64,000 bases of DNA from Cyanidiococcus yangmingshanensis (taxonomy: Eukaryota > Rhodophyta > Bangiophyceae > Cyanidiales > Cyanidiaceae). The stretch spans positions 785,016 to 849,015 of the forward strand of contig VWRR01000002.1 of NCBI GenBank assembly GCA_013995675.1, read 5' to 3'. A program made the position numbers and the translations under genes. Positions 42,348 through 52,631 of this stretch are shown one piece after another. The notes beneath the pieces are model-generated. The model ran no database searches, was not told where the DNA came from, and worked only from the letters and a program-made list of their open reading frames with translations. Every line of letters starts with the position of its first letter. Positions within the stretch are counted from its first letter, which is position 1.

Positions 42348-45182
42348 TCAATCGATTCGGACCCGTTTGCTTTCCGTTACCATGCCGGCAATTTTGCGTA
42401 TCCAGTCCCGGCTCTGTAGCAGCTCCTCTACCGAGAGATGGAGACGAAAGCGCCAGTAGTGATCGGGGTTTGCAGGTACATTAATCTGTTCCTCTGCGGC
42501 GACAGGGCGGCGCAGCTTGTCGTCGATTCCTAACAGATCTTGTAGGGGGAAAATCGTCAGAATACTCGGTGCCTGCAAATGATCCCTGATCATCCATTCG
42601 ACTATATCGGGCCCGCAATCTGCAGGTGGCTTGCCCTCCTGTTTCATGACATTGGACCAGAATCGCTGACGTTTGTCGGGGGGGATCTCCTCCCACCAAC
42701 CACGCAGGGTGCTCGTGTCGTGAGAACCCGTTGTCGCCACCGTCAGGTACGGATATTTAGAGCATTCTCCGAATTCTGCGTTTTCTGGCATCCGCTGCAC
42801 ACGCAATCCAATGATACACAAGTTTTCAAGTACCTCAAAGACGCATGACGGAAGCATGCCAAGATCTTCTCCACAGACGAGCATATCGGATGCAGCCTTC
42901 AGCATGGGCAGTTTCTCCATGGCCTTGTCTCGCCAGAGTGCTTCCTGTCGACGAAAGAAGTAGTCATCGTAAAGCTGGCGAAGTTTGTGCTGCCAGTCAC
43001 CATTCAGTTCCCAATAGGTCGGTGCGCGCCAGAATTCGATACGCGGATGAAACGTGTCATCTGGATGGTCGAAATCGCGAAGGAGAATGACGTTATTTTG
43101 GAAGCGAAAAAGTTCCAGCTTAAGGTACTCTTGATCAATGCCAGACTGTTCACAGAATCGTCGCACTTGGTCTTCGTTCTTAAAAAACTCCTGCAGTTTG
43201 GCCTCTGAATCGTAGATCGTGCGGAAACGGTATCGATTGTACCATGGTTCGAGGAACCAGTCGCGTACAAATGTCCATTTCTGATCACTGAAGACACGTC
43301 TCAGCTGTGTTTCGCTGATGTACGGCTCACAGAGGCGCTCGATATCCCAGATACCCCGGCTATCTAGCTCGTCGCGGCGAATCGGGTTTACAGGCCGAAA
43401 ACGTCCGCGGAGACCGGAGACTGCGTCCCCTGGAATTTCCCAGATACGGAAAAAGCCCAAAATATGGTCAATACGATACGCGTGGAACACTTTCTGCATG
43501 GATTGCAGACGGCCACGCCACCACCGGTACCGGTCTTGAGCCATCCGTTCCCAGTTGTAGGTAGGAAAGCCCCAGTTCTGACCGAATTCAGCAAACTGGT
43601 CGGGTGGTGCTCCCGTTTGTCGGTCCATAAAGAACTGGTCTTGGTTCATCCACGCATCGACGCTGTAACGATGCACACCAATCGGTAGATCGCCTTTCAA
43701 TATGATCCGTTTTTTGGCAGCGTACTCGCCAACGCGTGCTAATTGACGATACAGGTGGAACTGTATGTAATAGACGAGGGCGAGTTCATCAAAATAAAAG
43801 GTATCGGGTGCTGCGAGTGCCTCTAGATCAGCGACGGAGACTTGGTGCCGAGCGCCCCACCGGGAAAAGTCTGCGGTGCCATTCACTTTGGCAAGAAAAC
43901 GACTGACGGCGTAAGGCACAAGCCAGTCCTGATTTTCGTTGAAGAACTTGAGAAAGACGGGGTCACGAAGGATGCGCTGCTTATCCTGAGCGTAGAGGCG
44001 ACGCAGAAAGCCCATCTTGGTATTCATCACGTCCTCGTAGTTAATCGCGTTGAGCTGGTTCAGACGAGCTCGGGCTTGCTGAATTTCTTTCGCGATATCG
44101 CTCGGGGGATTCAAGTCATCCAAGTTAAGATACATCGGATGTAATGCATGGACCGACACGCATGAGTAGGGATAGCTGTCACGCCAGGTACCAGTCACTG
44201 AAGTGTCGTTCAGGGGAAGAAGCTGGATTAAAGAAAGTTTCATGAGTACAGCCAGATCGATCATGCGCTCGAGGTCCAAGAGCTCTCCCACGCCGCACGA
44301 GTTGTTGCTCCGGATCGAGAACACCGGGATCGCAAAGCCTGCAAAACGAGCCGTCATCTCCGGATCCGTTATCACTTGATAGTCCGTGAGCTGCACAGAT
44401 TGCCCAGCTGCTGGCACACGAAGCACACGACTGAGATCCCTGTCGACGGCAACAGTGGATGCCTGCTTGTTGCTACGTATGAGGAGCTGATAATGAATGA
44501 GGCGCTCACGAGTGCGGTCGATACCGAGGTCCGCGAGGGGCATACTCAGCTCCCAGAAGGGAAATCGATCCGCTGATAGACGACGCTCCAGCCCAGCGTT
44601 GCTCTTTTGGTCACCATTGGGGCCGGAGACCGCGGTCGCAGCCGCTTGCTCAGTTTGGAACCTGATGAAAACCTCGTTCGTCGGTGGGACACGCACCTGC
44701 AGTGTTCGAAAGAACAAGTAGTCTCCGGGAGATTTTTTCGGCTCATCTACTTTTGTACGACTATTCAATAGACTTGATTGGCTGCCTCGATCACTGTCTT
44801 GCTGACGTCGGCCGTAGATCACGTCACGAAACGCCGTGGTATGAAAAATCTCCTCTTCGACGCTCGGCGTCTTCCGGAACCAGCCATCTTCACAAACCAA
44901 CTTTTCAACATCAGATTTCGGCACCACTACTGTCCTGGACTTACCACGCTCCCAGATCGTCTTTTGTGATGCACGATCCTTGAACAAGTAACGGTACTGA
45001 AGAACAGCACCAGGATTCAAGCCAGGAACTACAAGCTCCCACGAGTCGGGCGTGTACTCCAGCTTTTTCGCCGCCTCTATTCTGTCATTTCCAAGCTGTT
45101 CACCAGATCCGCACAAGTATACATCTTGACCTGGCACCGAGTTAAAGTGAACCCGAAAGGTCACTTGCACGCCGGTCTCCAT
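42348..45182 (-). CDS. DPE2: DPE2-type 4-alpha-glucanotransferase (cytosolic disproportionating enzyme)
   Basis: An unbroken 944-aa ORF from ATG 45180-45182. Two N-terminal CBM20 starch-binding domains (VTFRVHFNSVPGQDVYLCGS at the start; the second begins near LFFRTLQVRVPPTNE, ~155). The GH77 amylomaltase domain has IPVFSIRSNNSCGVGELLDL, AYRIDHILGFFRIWEIPG (nucleophile Asp ~572), LVCGEDLGMLP (acid/base Glu ~772) and TGSHDTSTLRGWW (Asp ~822). The long insert between the nucleophile and the Glu is typical of DPE2. The enzyme moves glucose from maltose to a cytosolic glucan. No transit peptide, which fits the cytosolic floridean starch metabolism of red algae. Confidence 0.97.
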   Translation of the reverse strand: METGVQVTFRVHFNSVPGQDVYLCGSGEQLGNDRIEAAKKLEYTPDSWELVVPGLNPGAVLQYRYLFKDRASQKTIWERGKSRTVVVPKSDVEKLVCEDGWFRKTPSVEEEIFHTTAFRDVIYGRRQQDSDRGSQSSLLNSRTKVDEPKKSPGDYLFFRTLQVRVPPTNEVFIRFQTEQAAATAVSGPNGDQKSNAGLERRLSADRFPFWELSMPLADLGIDRTRERLIHYQLLIRSNKQASTVAVDRDLSRVLRVPAAGQSVQLTDYQVITDPEMTARFAGFAIPVFSIRSNNSCGVGELLDLERMIDLAVLMKLSLIQLLPLNDTSVTGTWRDSYPYSCVSVHALHPMYLNLDDLNPPSDIAKEIQQARARLNQLNAINYEDVMNTKMGFLRRLYAQDKQRILRDPVFLKFFNENQDWLVPYAVSRFLAKVNGTADFSRWGARHQVSVADLEALAAPDTFYFDELALVYYIQFHLYRQLARVGEYAAKKRIILKGDLPIGVHRYSVDAWMNQDQFFMDRQTGAPPDQFAEFGQNWGFPTYNWERMAQDRYRWWRGRLQSMQKVFHAYRIDHILGFFRIWEIPGDAVSGLRGRFRPVNPIRRDELDSRGIWDIERLCEPYISETQLRRVFSDQKWTFVRDWFLEPWYNRYRFRTIYDSEAKLQEFFKNEDQVRRFCEQSGIDQEYLKLELFRFQNNVILLRDFDHPDDTFHPRIEFWRAPTYWELNGDWQHKLRQLYDDYFFRRQEALWRDKAMEKLPMLKAASDMLVCGEDLGMLPSCVFEVLENLCIIGLRVQRMPENAEFGECSKYPYLTVATTGSHDTSTLRGWWEEIPPDKRQRFWSNVMKQEGKPPADCGPDIVEWMIRDHLQAPSILTIFPLQDLLGIDDKLRRPVAAEEQINVPANPDHYWRFRLHLSVEELLQSRDWIRKIAGMVTESKRVRID

Positions 45183-46037
45183 AGTCGATGACTAGACGGC
45201 TATACACAACAAGAGCGCACGAAAGCCGCACATCCAAATAGACAAGAGGCATCGGAATGCGCCGCCGCGCCGTCGCCATCACCACCACGAAAGAAAGCGA
45301 TCGCCTACGCCGGAATCGGCCCGTTGACGTGTCCAAGCCATCGGCTAGGAGCAGTCCACCGGTGCGTCCGCAACGTCACCGTAATCTGGCCGCATGCTTC
45401 GCAGGCCGCTGACACCTGATATCGCAGATGATGATTCTCGTTCCAAGCATGTCTGGGTCACACTTGAGCAACTTGGAATGGATACATCGTGTGCATGATC
45501 ATTAGCGTTGGCCGCGAGTCGGTTTCGGGATATCCTGCGTCCAAGGCCAGAAAGCGGCTGGATAAGTGTCTCTCTAGACCAAGTCGCTGGGAGCATTCGC
45601 ATTCTGTTCTGAGCAGCAACGGTATCCGCCGGCGGCAGTTGGGAAGCTCCTGTGGCCAATCCGTGCTATCGCGGATAGGATGCGATCGTGTATTGAAAGC
45701 ATAGACTGGCTAGAATGCAATGTGTGATCGTTGAGGTAGCACGCGCGGACTTTTCTCTGTTTTCTTTGCGCTTTCAAGTGCGTGAGGAATGATCGATCGT
45801 GCGGGAGAGGTTGGACCACCGAGAGCGGCTGTTTCGATGACATTCTGGGCGTTTGGTAGTAGCTTGACTCTACTTGAACTGGCTAGCGCGAGGCAGTCAC
45901 GATGGCGAATGGGCGCCGAGACTCCTAGCCTCTTGACTTGCGGGTTTCGTCGCAGCAGCCCTTTGAGAGGACGCCAGGTCAATGCGCTTGACCCTGGGCG
46001 GAAATCGAGCAGTATGCAGCCGAAATGATTGGGCTAG
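45183..46037. other. Intergenic, nothing recognised
   Basis: About 850 bases of short, overlapping ORFs upstream of DPE2. Confidence 0.35.
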
Positions 46038-46580
46038 TCAGATCTGTAAAGTTGTGTGAAGGAATCTTGAGGACGACACTTCAAGCCAACGAGGCTGGAA
46101 ATCTGAGTCGGAAGTGATGACGATCAACCCTGAGACGTGAGCGGGTAGCTCCATCTCTTTGTCTGGAAGGAACCCTCCAGAGCCAAGATGTTGTAGCCAT
46201 GCCGCAAATGTAACTTTGGAGCTGGTCTGATCCGTACTCAACCTGTTTTCTTTATTGTCTAACGTGACGCTTGCGACCGGGTGTGCCAGCCTTGAGGTTG
46301 TTGCGTTGCCGTTGCCGCCGCGAGCTTTCTTGGCGTTTACTTCTTTTCGGACCGGAAGCGACGTCAACGCGTTGCGCACCTGATCAAAAGTTGCTCTTCT
46401 CAGGCTCGGGGAAAGAGTTGCATACAAGGGGTGGCGATCCAGGCCCCTGTACGAAGTTTCTGTTTCGATGAAGCCTTGCGTACCTCGTATTCGCTGTAGA
46501 GCGCCACTGATCTGCGGATGTTGCGAGCTCGAAAGTTCCGTATTCGGTTCTGAATCAGCAGCCTCATTTTCGTTGAGCAA
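46038..46580 (-). CDS. Hypothetical ORF, 180 codons, no ATG
   Basis: Opens at TTG 46578-46580 directly after a stop and contains no upstream-usable ATG. The text is hydrophilic and plausible (ISGALQRIRGTQGFIETETS, LSPSLRRATFDQVRNALTSL, FAAWLQHLGSGGFLPDKEME). The true 5' end may lie in the overlapping frame that carries ATG at about 46596 or 46624. No family recognised. Confidence 0.35.
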   Translation of the reverse strand: MLNENEAADSEPNTELSSSQHPQISGALQRIRGTQGFIETETSYRGLDRHPLYATLSPSLRRATFDQVRNALTSLPVRKEVNAKKARGGNGNATTSRLAHPVASVTLDNKENRLSTDQTSSKVTFAAWLQHLGSGGFLPDKEMELPAHVSGLIVITSDSDFQPRWLEVSSSRFLHTTLQI

Positions 46581-46716
46581 ATCTCATGCTTCGAGATGCA
46601 GAGGCCGTGACGTCTGAAGCTCACGCTTACGTCCTCGCAAGTGATGCTTCTCGAACTGGCGCGACCCCACGCAGATGGTTCTTGTAATGTGATGCAAAGC
46701 CTGTGCCGTGCAAAGT

Positions 46717-48216
46717 TTACTGAAAGACGCGTTCGCCTGTCCCGAACACATTGTATACCACGGTTCCGAGCAGATAAAAGAAGATTGCCGTATAGAATAC
46801 AATGGACCAGGTTCCTCCAGTTACATCAAGGATCCACCCTGTGAGGGCGACACCTATAATGCCAGGCACTGTCGCCAGCGTATTGCTCAGGCCAAGCAAT
46901 GATCCCGCGTACTTGGGACCAATATCGCCATGATTGCTGTACACTCCAGACTGGGAGAATGAGGCCAAACCAAGCGCCATCGCCATGTAAAGCACCGCGT
47001 TGGCAGGATTCTGCGTCGACGACACCAGAGCTAGAAAGGAGGCTGGTCCCAGGAAGCCAATTGTCTGCATCATTTTTCGCACGGTTGTTGTCGTGAACTT
47101 GCCCGTGCTGATCAAATGATCTGCTATCCATCCACTCAGGTTCGCTCCAACGAACATTGTAAGCCAAGGCAAAATACTCAGGATTGCTGACGCATTCAGA
47201 TCGAAACCGAGAGCCTGGTTAAAGTAGGTGGGAAGCCATGCCAGAAGCAGAAAATATCCCCAGGTACAACAGAAGTGACTGATCATGATCGCCCACGTGG
47301 CCGAATGGCTCAGCAACAGCCGCCAAGGGACGTCCTGGCTCGCAGGAGTCGTCCTTGTTCCCGACTCTCTACTTCGTCGGCGACCCAGCTCTCTTCTCAG
47401 GTACTCCCGTTCTTCAGGGTCGATCGTCTTGCTCTCCTTGGGCGACGACCCACTCGTGAATCGTTCCCAGAGCACGTACCACACGAAACCGAGGGCTCCA
47501 AACACATAGAAAACGCTTTGCCACCCAAAGCTCCGCATCAGTCGGGGGCAGAGCGACAATCCTATAACGCTGCCCATGTACATGCCGCTGTATATGAGAC
47601 TTAGCGCACGAGAACGCTCTCGATTTGGGATCCATCGAGAAATCAGGTTATTCATGGCGGGCATGGCGACACCCTCGCCGACCCCAAGCAAGGCGCGTGC
47701 AGCGAGCAGTACCGGCAAACTAAAGGATGCCGCTAGTGGTGTAACGAATGTCATAAGGCTCCATGAGACCACGCCGAATGCAAGCACATTCCTACCGCCA
47801 TAACGATCAGCGAGGTATCCTCCAGGTAGCTGGGTCAGCAGGTAGCCCCAGAAAAACGCGGACTGAATCACCCCTACAGTGGTGGAAGACCAACCGAACT
47901 CGTGCCGCATTGGCAAAATGGCCACCGATAAATTGATTCGATCAACGTTATTAACGAGAAATGCCAGGAAGCAAAGCGTAACCACACGAAAACGCTCTGG
48001 TAACCGACGATTTCGTACGAGTTGAAACCAAAAGTTGACTGTGGCGGGGTGAGTCGTGACTTCCGGTAAGTCACTTCCCACCTGGCCATTATCAGAAGCA
48101 ACGTCCACGTCGTTCCCGAAACTGGGGCAGCGCTTCCTCCTCTGACTCCGTCTCACGATGCATGCGAACAGAGAGAACTGATCGCGTCCTCGCTCGAACC
48201 TGCCCAAGACGAGCAA
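46717..48216 (-). CDS. MFS anion/phosphate transporter (PHT4/ANTR, SLC17 type), 5' end uncertain
   Basis: About 12 membrane helices. Diagnostic blocks: FLAFLVNNVDRINLSVAILP (helix 1 with the SLC17 D-R-x-N), VIQSAFFWGYLLTQLPGGYL then ADRYGGR (loop motif), ALLGVGEGVAMPAMNNLISR, SLIYSGMYMGSVIGLSLCP, FLLLAWLPTYFNQALGFDL, YSNHGDIGPKYAGSLLGLSN and ILDVTGGTWSIVFY. Plant PHT4/ANTR members carry phosphate or ascorbate across plastid membranes. There is no ATG before helix 1 in this frame (opens at TTG 48216). The overlapping frame 48092-48475 holds an Arg/Ser-rich transit-like stretch, so an indel near 48200-48260 probably hides the true start. Substrate is inferred from family only. Confidence 0.88.
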   Translation of the reverse strand: MLVLGRFERGRDQFSLFACIVRRSQRRKRCPSFGNDVDVASDNGQVGSDLPEVTTHPATVNFWFQLVRNRRLPERFRVVTLCFLAFLVNNVDRINLSVAILPMRHEFGWSSTTVGVIQSAFFWGYLLTQLPGGYLADRYGGRNVLAFGVVSWSLMTFVTPLAASFSLPVLLAARALLGVGEGVAMPAMNNLISRWIPNRERSRALSLIYSGMYMGSVIGLSLCPRLMRSFGWQSVFYVFGALGFVWYVLWERFTSGSSPKESKTIDPEEREYLRRELGRRRSRESGTRTTPASQDVPWRLLLSHSATWAIMISHFCCTWGYFLLLAWLPTYFNQALGFDLNASAILSILPWLTMFVGANLSGWIADHLISTGKFTTTTVRKMMQTIGFLGPASFLALVSSTQNPANAVLYMAMALGLASFSQSGVYSNHGDIGPKYAGSLLGLSNTLATVPGIIGVALTGWILDVTGGTWSIVFYTAIFFYLLGTVVYNVFGTGERVFQ

Positions 48217-49330
48217 CGAACTGTCTCGGTGATCGTTGCCGAAGAGAAAAGCTCCAGCTCACGCTCCGCGGACTGAGCGCTCTTGCTTGATTCCCTCGCT
48301 CGTTTCTTCTCTCGCCAAAGGTCGATTCTTGCCGGAAGTGGTTCGGGATCTGGGCGCGAGCCGCGTCGCGTTCACGAACTCGCCACCCTGAAACGGTTGG
48401 CGAGTCCGTTTTCACTCGGGTTTTTTGTTCGCACCTCAGGGACGTAGCCGTATATGTGCGTATGAAGAACCCCACAATTTGTGACTAGCGCAGACCCAAA
48501 AGCTGCTTTCCGGTTGTAATGTTGAAGCATTCGAGGAAAGGACGTTGCGCTGCGACCAACTCGCGTAGACGATGCACTGAGCGTGACTGAAGCAGTCCAT
48601 CGACAGTGCCGTGCGCGCTCCTATGACGGTTCCCCGGGTGACTCGCCCAAGGATATCTGTCTCACGGAGCGGTTCCCAAGCTGGTTCGTTGGTCGAGCCC
48701 GATTCAGGTTTCGAATACCTACCGCTGTGTCAAGAGTCGTGATGAAAGTTTTCTCTCTGCCTCACGAGTCAGTATTTAGCCAAGAGGCGCGAACGACGAG
48801 CTGAACACGCTTTAGGGTCTGCTGTGTCACGTTTTTGTCGTCGGAAGCGCTGCTGGCCCGTTGCCCACGTTCGCGGCATTAGCGTAAAAAACGTGACGAC
48901 ACCCTCAGTGAGTCCCACCTGTAAGTGCTGGCTCTTCGCATTAGCATTCCTGCTGACAATCAGACGTAACTGGAGTCTTCCTGGCAGAAACGCCGTAGAG
49001 TAAAAGGCGTTTGTGGTTCACGGACTCACCCTCGTGGCAGCCTTGTTTCGCGCCGAGGTTTCTAAAAACAACGAGTGAGAACCTTTTTCCGTTTTTGGGG
49101 AGGAACGCCTCAGCCTGTACCTCTTCAAGGGACGTCCCTTCATCAAACATGCAAATAAGTATGTGTATGTGGCGATTGCGAACCCTTCGGTGCTTGAGAC
49201 GCCGAGATTTTGGTGCAGACCCATCACCCTGGAGCAAGTCACGAACTTTCGATTTCTCTCTGCGATCACGCGATGTCAAGCAACGTATCAGCAGGAATTC
49301 GGTGCTTGTCTGGGCGTGCATACGCTCTTC
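48217..49330. other. Divergent intergenic region
   Basis: About 1.1 kb. The left end probably contains the missing N-terminal coding part of the transporter (frame 48092-48475). The remainder has no recognisable gene. Confidence 0.4.
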
Positions 49331-50621
49331 ATGCCGGCTGCAAGGCGCGCTCACTTGTCACAAGTGAAAGCGGCAAGAAGTGATAGCCTTGATCAGTACG
49401 GGAGAGCGCAGCAGCTGAAAACATTGGTTGTGTATAGGCCCGGGCTTGCGTCGCATCGAGCATTTACTGATGGCCTCCAATATGGAGATGCTACTTCTAA
49501 TCAGAGCGCCGGTCTAGGACGGCTCATGGATGCAGAGAGGGGTTCTGAGGGTCTCTGTGTTATTATTTCGGCTGCTGCTGCTGCTGTTGATCACCGCGCA
49601 GCTCGGGCTCTTACGCTTCTGCGCAGGACTCCAGCCAACGCCATTGAAATAGAAGCCTGCACGAACGCAAAATTTAGGAGCCGATCGAGGCCACTGCCTG
49701 TGCAGGCCCGAGCGGGAGACTTTCCACTTCCAGCATCTTGTCGCACACCTAGCTCGAGATCAGGAGCGACATCTAACCGATTCGATTGCAGGAGCGCTGG
49801 AGCAATTTTGACGCAGAGAGCTGCATCAAGTTGGTCTCAGGTGCTAACGCCGGCTCGCAAACACAGATTTGAGGCCAGAGCTTGTCACAAGACGAGCTCT
49901 GAACCAATATCGTCGAAGGGTGCTGCCAGCTCCACAGAGGCGGATTTGTGCTGGAACTGTAGAGCGCCACGAATGTTGCTGCAGAACGAGTCGGCGCCTG
50001 TGCCCGAAAGTGCCTTCATATGTGTTCACTGCGGCAGAATCCAACCAAATCTACCTCCCGATGTGGACTATTTTGCCCTCTTTGGGATTCCCGAACGCTT
50101 CCTGCTAGATGAGTCGCTTTTGGAGAGGCGCTTTCGGGAGTGGCAGAGAAGATTGCATCCGGACAAGTTCGCGGGCAGACAGCAGCCAGGAACCGGCATC
50201 CGAGGGCCATAGTGCTCATGCGCAAGCCCTACACGCTGAAAAGGCCTCCGCCCTAGTGAACGCAGCTCATGATGTGCTCAAATCGCCACACTCACGTGCG
50301 CTCTACATGCTGGCGGAGCGCGGTGTAACCCTGGAACCAGAACACGATGATGTAACTGAACAGCGTGAAATGGCTCCAGAATTCCTCGAAGAGATGCTTG
50401 CTCTCCGTGAACAGTTGGATGAGGCTGCACAGAGCCAGGAAGGCCTTCGCACCCTTGCGTCTTGGATTTCGGAAGCAAAATCGCGCGTCTGCCGTGAACT
50501 GGATGAAGCGTTCGAACAGAGTTCCCAGAGCACCGATGAGTCGATGCGTCGTTGCCGGGATCTTGCTGCCCGTCTCCAATTCTATAACCGTTTGGAGATG
50601 GCTGCGAAGGAGCGACTCTGA
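49331..50621 (+). CDS. HSCB: HSCB/Jac1 Fe-S cluster co-chaperone, one frame break
   Basis: First ATG of the frame at 49331; residues 1 to about 200 are Arg/Ala/Ser rich and suit a mitochondrial presequence, though unusually long. Then come CWNCRAP...FICVHCGRIQP (two CxxC pairs, as in animal HSCB), DYFALFGIPERFLLDESLLE, FREWQRRLHPDKFAGR (J domain with HPD), and, after a frame break at about 50180 (one extra base), LVNAAHDVLKSPHSRALYML. The C-terminal three-helix ISCU-binding domain (EFLEEMLALREQLDEA ... CRDLAARLQFYNRLE) follows. It delivers ISCU-bound clusters to mitochondrial Hsp70. Confidence 0.92.
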
Positions 50622-52631
50622 GTCCGGGTCTGGAAGCTGGTACCGCTAACCAGTTGCTTGAAGAAACTTTATTTGACTTTTCATGTATGCAGAAGTTGAA
50701 CGTCGGCTCTAGCTACGAGTTTCGCGCAACCGCGTCATTGAATGCGCATCCGAATTCTCGTTCGTCTAATCTCCTTGAGTGACCCCCAAAGTTGCTGCTA
50801 GTCTCTGTCAAACACTAGGTTCTGCTCGGTGACCGTGTGCAGCAGACAGCCCCTTCGCTCCTGAAGACCTTGCAAGAGAAAGCGCTTTGGAGGGTACGAG
50901 TGCTGTCGAACGATTTGTGCGGGGCGTGTTGGACTCTCTGAGTCCTTGGCCGAAAGGTTGACGACTAGCGGACGAGTATCGGGCCTGGTCCCTCTCAGTT
51001 GAGAGTCGCTGGCCCATGAAGAACTGACGTGGCCGCAACGCGCCTTCGGAACGTCTTCAAACGCTGGAGAACAAGCGTCGAGCGCAGCTTCCTGAGGAAT
51101 CGCCGGCGCATTGAGCGGAAACGCAACCGTTCAATTGGATTTTGGCGTCGGTCCGCGACCGTTGGCGAGCCGTTCTCGTGACGTCCACGGGAGATTGCGC
51201 AAGCATGCCGCAGCGAAGCGGCGAGAACATGGACACAAAAGGACAATTGAGACATTGCTCCACAAGTCGTTCGTTGAGCCGTTCTTGGCTGCTGCCTCGT
51301 CGTGAAGGCGGTATGTACAACAGAACACTTGGAACTGTGAGAGATTCAGTGGTTTTCAATCACGGTAACTGCAGATGCTCTCTGCTGTGGTTCCCTATAG
51401 ATACAACGTTGGCAGACTTGAACGATTGCTTGAAACGACGAAGCCAAACTGGGCAATGCTTTCGATTCATGACGAGGTACGTCGTGCAAAGGTAGATTTT
51501 TCAACAGCCCCGGTGGTGGCCACTCCGTTCGCAGTCTTGTGTGGTTGGAAACTGCTTCCGAATAGACCTTGTGGCTGCGTGAACGAGGTGGGACTCGACC
51601 GGATCCGGGACTGCTTGTGGGCAACTCGCGCCTCCGAACTAGCCGACTAGGAAGAGTGTTTGCTCGGGGGGTGGACACCACAACTCATGTATGGAGGCAA
51701 GCGTAGGACCGTCTGCTTACGCGCAGGCGTAGTATACCTTTCGAGCTTGAACCGGCTCCAAACCAGTCGGTCGGAGCGTAGGCGTGCTTCAACGGAACGT
51801 TCGTTACTGGTCGAGTTGCTTAGTCCCAGCGTCTTGCGTCCTCTGTGATGGAGCTTACGCGGGGCATTTTTCGTGAGAAAAAATATCCTTGGCTAACTCG
51901 GTGCTAGAATCTGATGCTGTCCGACTATCGATTTTTTTGAGAAACCCGACCTTAAAGTCAACCTCTGCACCCAGTATCCATCGGATGATCCAGTTACAAC
52001 GTTTCTCTGGACAGCGAGCCCTATTTGGGTTGGCTGCATCGCTGTCAGTCAAATCGGTCGGCGGCTACTGGTCCATAGGCTTCTCAGTTTGCAGTCGGCG
52101 TCATGTGTTTCTATCCCGGAAAGCGAGTACAACTTGCGGCGTTCTCGTGTGGTGCCCGAGATCTGGCCTGGACCAATCGATGCCCTGCCGTTCGCTTCCA
52201 AGGTCGGCGCATACCGCAAGCGAACATCAGTTTATTGGGAATGCTAATTGACGGCACCCGAAGCTCAACGAAAACTTGCGTTTCTCGTTTCGCGGAGCAG
52301 CTAGCTAGTGAAAGCTAGCAGTACGCAGTCGTGCTTATTGCCATCGTTCGCGTATTCTAGCGAACGTTGGGCTCAACCAGTACCTTGACACCTTCATGGC
52401 GAGACAATAACTTCGTTTGTTCTGCATCCGCCTGCGCACGGATCACGGAGACTCGTTTTGCCCTTCGCGAGACCTGCGACAGCACCGCGCTCGTTTTCCG
52501 TGCGCCTACCAGCACCCATCCCTTTTGGCGGGAAACGCGAATGCAGCGATCGCAGTGTGCCGCGCAGACCGCGGCGTGCTTGTCGTTCCCGAGAGCGAGT
52601 ATTTTGTTGTGTGCGGACTGTTTTGCGCGTT
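50622..52631. other. Long intergenic region, nothing secure
   Basis: About 2 kb. A plus-strand frame open from roughly 51940 to 52245 (about 100 codons, no ATG, contains PVTTFLWTASPIWVGC and ends VYWEC) is the most protein-like text, but I cannot assign it. The part next to 52632 should contain the MCM4 promoter. Confidence 0.3.

Noticed and set aside
43238-43262. Palindrome ggttcgaggaacc
   Set aside because: Lies within the DPE2 coding sequence; no sign of a tRNA or regulatory role.
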